The notes under the pieces are model-generated. The model did not search any database. It had not been told where the DNA came from and was given only the letters and a program-made list of their open reading frames with translations. A program made the translations under genes and the position numbers. A DNA stretch of 6,869 nt from an uncultured Planctomycetaceae bacterium (GTDB lineage Bacteria > Planctomycetota > Planctomycetia > Pirellulales > Pirellulaceae), in contig CAIXSC010000555.1 in NCBI GenBank assembly GCA_903921945.1, positions 1 through 6,869 of the forward strand, in the 5' to 3' direction. Positions within the stretch are counted from its first letter, which is position 1; every line of letters starts with the position of its first letter. Of the stretch, positions 1-5,684 are shown piece after piece.

Positions 1-51
1 CCACTTGGACCAGGGCCACTTGGGCCAGGGACGAAGCCACTCGGGCCAAGG
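1..51. repeat. Degenerate 15-base repeat, three copies
   Basis: Three related 15-base units are visible: CCACTTGGACCAGGG (1-15), CCACTTGGGCCAGGG (16-30) and, after six other bases, CCACTCGGGCCAAGG (37-51). The first two are directly adjacent and differ at one base; the third differs from the second at two. The array is cut by the window edge and may extend to the left. GC-rich G/T repetition continues weakly to about base 82. It has no coding evidence and looks like intergenic simple repeat. Confidence 0.6.
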
Positions 52-136
52 CGGGCCGAGTCCGGGGAGTCCGGGAGTGGGGCGGTCGGCCACGAAAGTT
101 TGCCGGGCCGCGAGTTTACGCCAAGCGGCCCGCCTG

Positions 137-163
137 TTGACGACGGGCGACGCGTGGCATACT
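137..163 (+). promoter_or_regulatory. Possible sigma-70-type promoter for the fusion gene
   Basis: TTGACG (137-142) matches the -35 consensus at 5 of 6 bases. After a 15-base spacer, CATACT (158-163) matches the -10 consensus at 4 of 6. Transcription would start near 170, giving a leader of about 45 bases to the ATG at 214, which agrees with that start. A six-base-pair hairpin (AAGCGG 165-170 with CCGCTT 177-182) follows directly. The spacer is shorter than the usual 17 and such matches occur by chance, so this is only a candidate. Confidence 0.25.
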
Positions 164-213
164 TAAGCGGCCTTGCCCGCTTGCTTCGATTCGAACCTCC
201 AACCGCCTTGACC

Positions 214-2178
214 ATGTCCACTTCGACTTCCGGTCCTTGCGCCGGCTGGGGACGCGATTCGGCTGCGTCCGACCCCGTTTCTTCCCGCTCTTCGCTAGGC
301 AGTCCGCTCGCCGGCACGCGAGTTCCGGCGTTTGTTTGGGAAACGCCCGGGGAGTTGGGGCGGGCGGTCGCGGGACTGATGGCGGCAATGATTCGCGAGC
401 GCCGCGGTTCAGGCCGCCCCGCCGTGTTCGCTTTGCCGGTCGGATCGTCGCCCACCGGTGTCTACCGCGAGCTTGTTCGTCAGCACCGTGACGAGGGGCT
501 CGATTTTTCCGAGGTGGTGGTTTTTGGACTCAGCGAATTCCTGGGCGTAGCGCTGGACCAACCCCAGTCCCACGCCGCTCGGCTCCGCGAACATCTGCTC
601 GACAAAGTCAACATCCGTCCCGAGAACGTGCATCTGTTCGACGGGGCCGTCTCGCCGTTCCAGGCCGCGACCGATGCGGCGGCCGCCGAGCGGGCCATCG
701 CGGATGTCGGCGGTTTGGACTTCGCTTTGCTGGGAATCGGTGGAAACGGGCACGTGGGCTACAACGAGCCTTTCGGCCCGCGCACCAGCCCCGCCCGCCT
801 CTGCACGCTCGAAGCGGCCACTCGAAAGGCGGCCGCGAGCGATTTTTTTGGCGAAGAGCACGTTCCGTCGCAGGCGATCACGCTCGGATTGAAAACATTG
901 TTGGCGGCCCGCCGAGTGGCGCTGGTGGCGCTGGGCGAACACAAAGCGAAGATCGTTCGAGCCGTGTTGGAAGAGCCGGCGACAGACCGGGTGCCTGCGA
1001 GTCTGTTTCAAGAGCACCCGCAGGCGGCGGTGATCGTCGATGGAGCGGCCGCTCAACTGCTTACCGCGCGCGCGACCCCGTGGCTCACAGGCCCGCAAAC
1101 CTGGGACGACGCATTGATCAAGCGGGCCGTGTTGTGGCTGTGCCAAGCCGCTGGCAAAGCCTGTTTGAAGCTGGCCGACGAGGATTTCCTCGACCGCGGG
1201 TTGCACCAACTGCTCCGGGAACTGGGGCCGGCGGAACGATTGGCTCGACGGGTCTTCGACAGCATGATGGCGACGATCGAGCCGCACCCGGCCGGTATCG
1301 CGGGCGCGGGCGGCACACCTCGGAAGCGGATCATCTGCTTCAGCCCGCATCCGGATGACGACGTGATCAGCATGGGCGGGACGCTGATCCGGCTGAACGA
1401 GGACGGGCACGAAGTACACGTCGCCTACATGACCAGCGGCAACATCGCCGTCTTCGACCACGACGCGCACCGAGTGGCTGATTTTGTCGCCGAGTACAAC
1501 CGGATGTTCGGATTGGAGACCACTCAGTCGCTGCGGCTGGAAGCCGAGGTCCACCGTTCCATCCAGGACAAGCGGCCCGGCGAGCCGGATTTGGATTGCG
1601 TGCGACGGATTAAAGGTCTGATTCGCTGGAGCGAGGCGAAGTTCGGAGCGTTTGAAGTCGGTTGCGAAGAAGCGCACCTGCACAACTTGCAGTTGCCGTT
1701 CTACGAGACGGGCACCGTGATGAAGAAACCCGTCGGCCCCGAGGACGTCCGGATTTTGCGGGAACTGATCGAGCGGGTCCAACCGCATCAGATCTATGTC
1801 GCCGGCGACCTTTCCGACCCGCATGGCACCCATCGAGTGTGCGCCGAAGCGATTTTTCTCGCCTTGGATGAAATCCTGGCCGCATCCGGTTTCCGACCGG
1901 AAGTGCTGCTGTACCGCGGAGCATGGCAAGAATACGAACCGCACGAAATCGAGATCGCGGTGCCGTTAAGCCCCGGCGACCTGCGTCGCAAACGCCACGC
2001 GATTTTCATGCATGAAAGTCAAAAGGACGACGCGCTGTTTCCCGGCACCGACCCGCGGCAATTCTGGCAGCGGGCCGAAGATCGAAACAAAGGCACGGCC
2101 GCTCGCTACAACCAAATCGGCTTGCCCGAGTTCTACGCGCTCGAGGCGTTCGTCCGCTGGAAGGGCGGGCCGATCTAA
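214..2178 (+). CDS. NagB-like deaminase domain fused to PIG-L/LmbE N-acetylglucosaminyl deacetylase
   Basis: The 654-residue cytoplasmic protein has two domains. Residues about 35-290 resemble glucosamine-6-phosphate deaminase (NagB): LPVGSSP phosphate loop (74-80), GIGGNGH (174-180, His180) and NEP (Glu185). Residues about 370-640 are a PIG-L/LmbE deacetylase with the zinc motif HPDDD starting at His379 and the second motif HGTH (His537, His540), both intact. NagB-PIG-L fusions are known from planctomycetes and Bacteroidetes, and de-N-acetylation of an amino sugar is the likely chemistry. In the NagB part the catalytic Asp (E. coli D72, DEY motif) is Ser107 (SEF), and the phosphate-binding Arg172 and Lys208 positions are Asp210 and Gln270, so classic deaminase activity is doubtful. 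Start: the frame is open from a TTG at 100, but the ATG at 214 is preferred because the extra 38 residues look non-coding and a candidate promoter lies within them. No clear Shine-Dalgarno is visible. It appears monocistronic. Confidence 0.88.
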   Translation: MSTSTSGPCAGWGRDSAASDPVSSRSSLGSPLAGTRVPAFVWETPGELGRAVAGLMAAMIRERRGSGRPAVFALPVGSSPTGVYRELVRQHRDEGLDFSEVVVFGLSEFLGVALDQPQSHAARLREHLLDKVNIRPENVHLFDGAVSPFQAATDAAAAERAIADVGGLDFALLGIGGNGHVGYNEPFGPRTSPARLCTLEAATRKAAASDFFGEEHVPSQAITLGLKTLLAARRVALVALGEHKAKIVRAVLEEPATDRVPASLFQEHPQAAVIVDGAAAQLLTARATPWLTGPQTWDDALIKRAVLWLCQAAGKACLKLADEDFLDRGLHQLLRELGPAERLARRVFDSMMATIEPHPAGIAGAGGTPRKRIICFSPHPDDDVISMGGTLIRLNEDGHEVHVAYMTSGNIAVFDHDAHRVADFVAEYNRMFGLETTQSLRLEAEVHRSIQDKRPGEPDLDCVRRIKGLIRWSEAKFGAFEVGCEEAHLHNLQLPFYETGTVMKKPVGPEDVRILRELIERVQPHQIYVAGDLSDPHGTHRVCAEAIFLALDEILAASGFRPEVLLYRGAWQEYEPHEIEIAVPLSPGDLRRKRHAIFMHESQKDDALFPGTDPRQFWQRAEDRNKGTAARYNQIGLPEFYALEAFVRWKGGPI

Positions 2179-2213
2179 TTCGGCCGCGTTGGCGTATTCA
2201 CGACTTCCGACAA

Positions 2214-2236
2214 CGAGCGACGTTCCACATCGCTCG
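2214..2236 (+). terminator. Weak hairpin after the fusion gene
   Basis: CGAGCGA (2214-2220) and TCGCTCG (2230-2236) form a perfect 7-base-pair stem with a 9-base loop, 36 bases after the stop codon. No T-run follows, so intrinsic termination is doubtful; it may be a transcript-end or RNA-stability hairpin. The rest of 2179-2341 shows no gene or other recognisable signal. Confidence 0.25.
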
Positions 2237-2341
2237 GGCCACACTCAAGTCGCCGATCCTTGCCACCTCCGCAACCCCGATCGGCCATCCAGTCCTGCGA
2301 CCATCTTTCCAGTCGCCAACCTGAACCCGTCGCACGCTCAC

Positions 2342-2443
2342 AAAAAAGTTCTGTGGCGACAGGCGAAATAAACCGGGCCACGCGCCTTTATCTTCGTGTG
2401 GGGACGATGAGTCCACGGTTGTTTTCGAAAATCGGAGGTGTTT
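2342..2443 (+). promoter_or_regulatory. Leader block of first secreted-protein gene, shared with its paralogue
   Basis: Elements found in the same order as upstream of the second paralogue: an A6 tract (2342-2347), AATAAA (2367-2372), GGGC followed by CCTTTA (2385-2390), CGAT (2405-2408), GTTGT (2418-2422), then the ribosome binding site GGAGG (2434-2438) five bases before the ATG. Distances to the ATG differ by only 3-4 bases between the copies from AATAAA onward. The block probably contains promoter and leader, but no standard -35/-10 pair could be assigned. GGAGG decides the start: it favours ATG 2444 over the in-frame GTG at 2438 that it overlaps. Confidence 0.5.
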
Positions 2444-2923
2444 ATGGTGCGCCGAGTCTTTGTTCGAGCGGTGTTGGGAATGTTGTGTGGGCTTGTGATG
2501 ACGAGCGTGCTGGGCATGGCGTCGGAATCACAGGCGGCGGGAATCCGCTATTTCGTCATACAGAGCAGCGGATTGTTCGAAGTGACAGATAGGGCGACAG
2601 GTGGTCGGTTCACGCCCAATGTCACCGGCGAGCGTATTCAGGTTCCAGGTCGGGGTTTGCTACCCGTCGTGGGCCAGACGGACCGAGCTTCGCGCGGCGA
2701 GTCGGTGGTCAACCAAGTTACCGGTAGCGGCGTGGCGACGATCTGGGTGACTCGCACTTCGGGCGGCCGTACGTCCACGATTGTGCCGGCGTTCCAAGCC
2801 GGTTTGCCAATCGTCGTTTCAACCCTGGTTTCCGCAAATGCCAACGATGACAACATCACAGGCTACGTGCGTCAGAACGGAGCGACTATCTCTCGCCGAC
2901 TTCCTATCGGCACCCGACCGTAA
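2444..2923 (+). CDS. Small exported protein of unknown family, paralogue 1
   Basis: The product is 159 residues. The N-terminus is a classic Sec signal peptide: basic MVRRVFVR, hydrophobic core at about 9-25, and a type I signal peptidase site after SQA (29-31), leaving a mature protein of about 128 residues starting AGIRYFVIQ. The mature part looks beta-rich and lacks cysteine, lipobox, further membrane helices and recognisable catalytic motifs. Blocks shared with the neighbouring paralogue are VPG-G-LPVVG-TDRAS (67-83), QVTG-G-ATIW-TR (91-104), PAFQA-LP (115-122) and the C-terminus QNG-TISRRLPIG (144-156). It has a good GGAGG ribosome binding site, its own leader and a strong terminator after it, so it is likely transcribed alone. 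I do not recognise the family. A periplasmic, surface or secreted structural or binding role is an inference from export only. Confidence 0.82.
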   Translation: MVRRVFVRAVLGMLCGLVMTSVLGMASESQAAGIRYFVIQSSGLFEVTDRATGGRFTPNVTGERIQVPGRGLLPVVGQTDRASRGESVVNQVTGSGVATIWVTRTSGGRTSTIVPAFQAGLPIVVSTLVSANANDDNITGYVRQNGATISRRLPIGTRP

Positions 2924-2959
2924 CTTATGTGTCGTTATGAGTAGCGACGCGTCGGCAAC

Positions 2960-2999
2960 AAAGGCCGCCATCCCGGGATGGCGGCCTTTCGTCTTTGCG
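2960..2999 (+). terminator. Strong palindromic intrinsic terminator between the paralogues
   Basis: Positions 2960-2989 are a perfect 30-base palindrome: two 15-base arms, AAAGGCCGCCATCCC and its exact reverse complement. In RNA this is a long GC-rich stem whose base is A-U pairs, followed by a T-rich stretch (CGTCTTTG). It lies 36 bases after the stop codon. The A-run on the other side would let it work on either strand. It separates the two paralogous genes into different transcription units. Confidence 0.85.
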
Positions 3000-3005
3000 A
3001 GCGCC

Positions 3006-3021
3006 ATCGATCGATCGATCG
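3006..3021. repeat. ATCG tetranucleotide repeat, four copies
   Basis: ATCG repeated four times without interruption, self-complementary, lying between the terminator and the leader of the second paralogue. It could be a local slippage product; no function is apparent. Confidence 0.6.
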
Positions 3022-3042
3022 CCTCGCGTCGGTTCACGTTCC

Positions 3043-3136
3043 AAAAAAAATGTGCGGTGATGGAATAAAAGGGCTGCATGTCCCTTTTAAGTTATGGGCA
3101 CGATCCTTTCATAGTTGTCTGGAATTGGAGGCATTT
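3043..3136 (+). promoter_or_regulatory. Leader block of second secreted-protein gene, with hairpin
   Basis: This is the counterpart of the block upstream of paralogue 1: an A8 tract (3043-3050), AATAAA (3064-3069), GGGC, CCCTTTTA (3082-3089), CGAT (3101-3104), GTTGT (3114-3118) and GGAGG (3127-3131) five bases before the ATG. Here TAAAAGGG (3066-3073) and CCCTTTTA (3082-3089) form a perfect 8-base-pair stem with an 8-base loop; in paralogue 1 the same positions pair poorly. This could be an operator-like dyad or a leader hairpin. Confidence 0.5.
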
Positions 3137-3616
3137 ATGTGGCGACGAGTCTTCATGCATGGTTTGTTCGGGGCCTTGTTCGGACTTGTGATGATGGCGG
3201 TTTTGGGTGCCGCATCCCAATCTCAAGCTGCCACAATCCGTTTTTTCGTCATCCAGGGCCGCGGATTGGTGGAGGTGAAAGGAACGACAGGGGGCATCGT
3301 GATTCCAGTCGTCCCAATGGAGTCTATCGAGGTTCCGGGGATCGGCGTTCTGCCTGTGGTTGGATACACGGATCGCGCCAGTCCGCGCGACACCGTGGTC
3401 GCCCAAGTCACCGGACGGGGTTCGGCGACCATCTGGGGCACCCGGCTCGTCCTCGGCCGCACGACCACCTTCGCACCCGCGTTCCAAGCCACACTTCCGG
3501 TGGTGATTCCCAATCGAATCACTGTCAATTCCTACAATGACAGCATTGCGGTCTACGTGACCCAGAACGGCTCGACCATCTCCCGCCGGCTGCCCATCGG
3601 CGATCGGAAACGCTAA
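3137..3616 (+). CDS. Small exported protein of unknown family, paralogue 2
   Basis: The product is 159 residues, the same length as the preceding paralogue; by hand alignment about 93 of 158 positions are identical, with one single-residue gap near residue 50. It has an N-terminal signal peptide (basic MWRRVF, hydrophobic core about 9-25, cleavage site SQA at 29-31) and a mature beta-rich chain starting ATIRFFVIQ. Conservation is strongest in VPG-G-LPVVG-TDRAS (66-82), QVTG-G-ATIW-TR (90-103), PAFQA-LP (114-121) and QNG-TISRRLPIG (143-155). The segments at about 50-62 and 121-138 diverge. No cysteine, lipobox or enzyme motif is seen. The frame is open upstream to 2978, but the ATG here has a GGAGG at the right distance and begins at the same point as its paralogue. 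No convincing terminator follows the stop, so read-through into the next operon is possible. Function unknown. Confidence 0.82.
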   Translation: MWRRVFMHGLFGALFGLVMMAVLGAASQSQAATIRFFVIQGRGLVEVKGTTGGIVIPVVPMESIEVPGIGVLPVVGYTDRASPRDTVVAQVTGRGSATIWGTRLVLGRTTTFAPAFQATLPVVIPNRITVNSYNDSIAVYVTQNGSTISRRLPIGDRKR

Positions 3617-3671
3617 TACGCCCCGTTTCTTGCCAGACGGCATCTCGACGGCAGCTAAGTGTGGCGGCACG

Positions 3672-3751
3672 AAAAAAAAAGATTTTTGAAAAATTCTTCC
3701 GCCGATGCGAAAAAAATCGCCGCTGCGTGCCTTTACTGGAAGGCGGCGGCG
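3672..3751 (+). promoter_or_regulatory. A-tract region and GC hairpin upstream of the sigma operon
   Basis: The 201-base gap before the operon holds A9 (3672-3680), T5 (3683-3687), A5 (3689-3693) and A7 (3710-3716), an AT-rich stretch in otherwise GC-rich DNA, suggesting bent DNA or an UP-like promoter element. Downstream is a two-part hairpin: CGCCGC (3718-3723) with GCGGCG (3746-3751) outside, and GCCTT (3729-3733) with AAGGC (3740-3744) inside a 6-base loop. The sequence CGTGCCTTTA (3726-3735) matches CGCGCCTTTA in front of the first secreted-protein gene at 9 of 10 bases. No exact promoter could be assigned. Confidence 0.35.
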
Positions 3752-3770
3752 GTGATTGCTTGCCAAACAA

Positions 3771-3784
3771 GGGAGGCTCGCATC
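3771..3784 (+). promoter_or_regulatory. Strong Shine-Dalgarno before an in-frame ATC
   Basis: GGGAGG (3771-3776) is the best ribosome binding site in this gap, yet there is no ATG, GTG or TTG at proper distance. An ATC (3782-3784) sits five bases after it, in frame with the following gene and 12 codons before its ATG. AUC initiation is very rare, so this may be coincidence, a lost start, or a non-canonical start. The ATG at 3818 has only a weaker AGGAA (3808-3812). Confidence 0.3.
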
Positions 3785-3817
3785 AGGCGTCATTCAAGCA
3801 AAAAAACAGGAAATGCC

Positions 3818-4873
3818 ATGAATACGAGGGAAAACGACCCATCGGAGCCGGCCAAGGATGCCGCCCGACGCGCGGACTCGCCGAAGCTCGGTGCCGACAG
3901 AACGTTGGATATCCAGAAACTGGTCGCGACGATGCTGCGAAAAACCCGCATCTCATGCCTGTGGCGAGTCACCGCTGTGGGGGGCGGACCGATTTCACCG
4001 GAGCTATCGAAAGCGTCGCCAATCCCTGTTGAGGTGCAACTTACAGACTCTCCCGGGAGGGTTCTGCCCCAGCGTGTTCCCGCCGTGATGACCCGGGTCC
4101 GCACTGCCAGTGGCGACGACGAGTTCACTTTGCGATTTGAGGGTATGCCATCCGCCGAGTACACCCCTTATGCGGTGTGGGTCGGAGTGATCAAAGAGTG
4201 GTCGTTCCCGGCGGAAACACTTGGCAAGTTACCGGCCGAAGCCGGGAAGGTTGTCGAGCTTGCGGATCGACGAGCCGCCGGCGGGCCGGAGGGTTTTGCT
4301 TCGCCACCGAGTACGGCTGCCGGGGTTTCCACTTTGGCCGCCAGTTCTGCCAAACACGAGCAACCTTTCCACGGCCTCGCGGACAGTCCGCAAGTGGAAG
4401 AGTTGCATGCCCGCAACAAATCCCTCGACATCCACTGGCATCAGGGCCTGTTGGAGATCAAGGTCGACTGTCCGCTAAGTGCGGGCGGGCAGGCGGTAAT
4501 CCTCGAAACCGAGTTCATCAACCAACTGGGCGAACGACGTTCCGCGACGCGTGCCGTCACTTTGACCGCCGATGTGGAGCACGGCGAACTGGCGGGCTAC
4601 GGCTCGGCGGTCGTCCCCTTCGACGCGCCACGGGCATTGAACCTGGCCGAGGACCAATTCCGTATCACGGTTCGGCCGCTGCGAGCGGAAGACTTGCCAT
4701 ACCTGAACGCTGGCCAAGTGGATCGGTGGCTCGCGGGCCAGGATCTTCGCGTCCTCAACATGCTCGAAGAAGGTTTCGCCATGCGATTCATCGCTAAAAC
4801 TGTTGACCAAAAGCGGGCCGCCACCGCGTCGAATTCCAGTTGGCTAATCCGTGCCACAGCGCAAATGGGGTGA
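3818..4873 (+). CDS. Unknown cytoplasmic protein encoded with an ECF sigma factor
   Basis: The product is 351 residues, with no signal peptide and no membrane segment. It shows a charged N-terminus (1-30), a first folded region (about 31-150) rich in predicted beta strands with the stretch YAVWVGVIKEW (118-128), a Pro/Ala/Ser/Gly-rich linker (about 151-190), and a second beta-rich region (about 203-330) including LDIHWHQGLLEIKV (203-216) and QFRITVRPLRAEDLPYL (280-296). I recognise no family or catalytic motif. It ends five bases before the sigma factor start, so the two are almost certainly co-transcribed and translationally coupled. By position it could be a sigma-binding regulator, sensor or client of the sigma factor, but it lacks the usual membrane-bound anti-sigma architecture. 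Start: ATG 3818 with AGGAA; an upstream in-frame ATC with a stronger ribosome binding site would add 12 residues. Confidence 0.78.
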   Translation: MNTRENDPSEPAKDAARRADSPKLGADRTLDIQKLVATMLRKTRISCLWRVTAVGGGPISPELSKASPIPVEVQLTDSPGRVLPQRVPAVMTRVRTASGDDEFTLRFEGMPSAEYTPYAVWVGVIKEWSFPAETLGKLPAEAGKVVELADRRAAGGPEGFASPPSTAAGVSTLAASSAKHEQPFHGLADSPQVEELHARNKSLDIHWHQGLLEIKVDCPLSAGGQAVILETEFINQLGERRSATRAVTLTADVEHGELAGYGSAVVPFDAPRALNLAEDQFRITVRPLRAEDLPYLNAGQVDRWLAGQDLRVLNMLEEGFAMRFIAKTVDQKRAATASNSSWLIRATAQMG

Positions 4874-4878
4874 GGTTG

Positions 4879-5511
4879 ATGGAAAACCAAAATCACCGTT
4901 CCCAAATAGCCGACATCTTGTTCCCTAGCTGTCCCGATGGCGAGAGCCAGCTCATCGGACGAACCGTGGTAGCAAGCGGCGATTTAAGAGATAAAAATGA
5001 CTACTTCAAACCGCTGTGCGAAAAACTCGGACCGAAAATCCGCAATAAAGCGAGATTCGCTTTCGGAGCGACGGAAGATGAAGCCAAGGATGTGTCGCAA
5101 ATTGTATTGATCACATTAATCAAGAAAATTAGCGCACAGACCTTCACGTATCAAGGCGAGAAACAGTTTTACTCGTATCTCAACAAGCTGACGTTACGTA
5201 ATCTGACCGCTGTCCAAGGACGGTCCAAAGTAGCGAAAGCGACAAAATACGATAGCGAAAAATTAAACAGTGTCGAGCAAGCCTCCAGTCCCTACCGGAG
5301 CCTTTTATCCGGCCACGGTGTTTTTAATCTGAATGACTTGCTGGATCCCGCCGACCTGACCGAGGACGAAAGGACGCTTTTGCGGCTCGAATTCGAAGAT
5401 GTTCATTACACGGAAATCGCCGAAACGATGAACATTGCGATCTCGACGTACTACAAGATCAAACGAGAGGCGATTGAAAAGCTGCAAGAGGTTTGGCTCG
5501 AATCCAGCTGA
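4879..5511 (+). CDS. ECF-like RNA polymerase sigma factor
   Basis: The product is 210 residues, a typical size for an extracytoplasmic-function sigma factor. Region 2 spans about 43-115: YFKPLCEKLGPKIRNKAR, then the core-binding helix GATEDEAKDVSQIVLITLI (63-81), then the -10-recognising part with QFYSYLNKLTLRNL (96-109). After a linker (about 116-157) comes region 4, a helix-turn-helix: LTEDERTLLRLEFEDVHYTE (160-179), IAETMNIAISTYYKIKREAI (180-199). It would direct core RNA polymerase to a dedicated promoter set. ATG 4879 is preceded by GGGGTGAGG, which overlaps the stop codon of the upstream gene, indicating translational coupling. Sampled 60-base blocks are 38-42% GC, against 68-77% in sampled blocks of the neighbouring genes, suggesting recent acquisition or different selection. 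No anti-sigma gene follows; the upstream 351-residue protein is the only partner in view. Confidence 0.85.
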   Translation: MENQNHRSQIADILFPSCPDGESQLIGRTVVASGDLRDKNDYFKPLCEKLGPKIRNKARFAFGATEDEAKDVSQIVLITLIKKISAQTFTYQGEKQFYSYLNKLTLRNLTAVQGRSKVAKATKYDSEKLNSVEQASSPYRSLLSGHGVFNLNDLLDPADLTEDERTLLRLEFEDVHYTEIAETMNIAISTYYKIKREAIEKLQEVWLESS

Positions 5512-5684
5512 TGCGATTTCGTGCCGTGATCGGCGACCGTCCCCTGCTATCAAGTCGCTGTCCGATGGTGGTTTCCCGAGTAACACGGGCGTCGATGTGC
5601 GGTGAAGGTGCCCTGCTGAATTGTTGAGGAACTCGGAACTCGAAACTCGTTGACGCGCTACGAATGCCAGTTGGACTACTTGAC
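5512..5684. other. Convergent intergenic region with short GGAACTC repeat
   Basis: This gap lies between the sigma gene and the convergent minus-strand gene. Near its right end are two copies of GGAACTC and one of GAAACTC in direct tandem (5628-5648). No clear intrinsic terminator hairpin with T-run is visible on either strand and no small coding region could be supported. Confidence 0.5.

Noticed and set aside
100..213. N-terminal extension of the fusion protein from a TTG at 100
   Set aside because: The extra 38 residues have no family similarity, no ribosome binding site precedes the TTG, and a candidate promoter lies inside the stretch; the ATG at 214 is simpler.
409..1944. 511-residue open frame on the minus strand
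   Set aside because: It lies wholly antisense to the well-supported fusion gene, its translation has no recognisable domain, and long antisense frames are common in GC-rich coding DNA.
2402..2436. Hammerhead-ribozyme-like GATGAGTCC with GAAAA downstream
   Set aside because: The core CUGAUGA is broken (CGATGA) and the bases between the two motifs cannot form stem II.
2978..3136. Longer N-terminus for the second secreted protein
   Set aside because: It would bury the signal peptide inside the protein and ignore the GGAGG before the ATG at 3137 that matches the paralogue's start.
3092..3793. 233-residue open frame on the minus strand
   Set aside because: It is antisense to the second secreted-protein gene, which has a signal peptide, ribosome binding site and a paralogue; the antisense product shows no family features.
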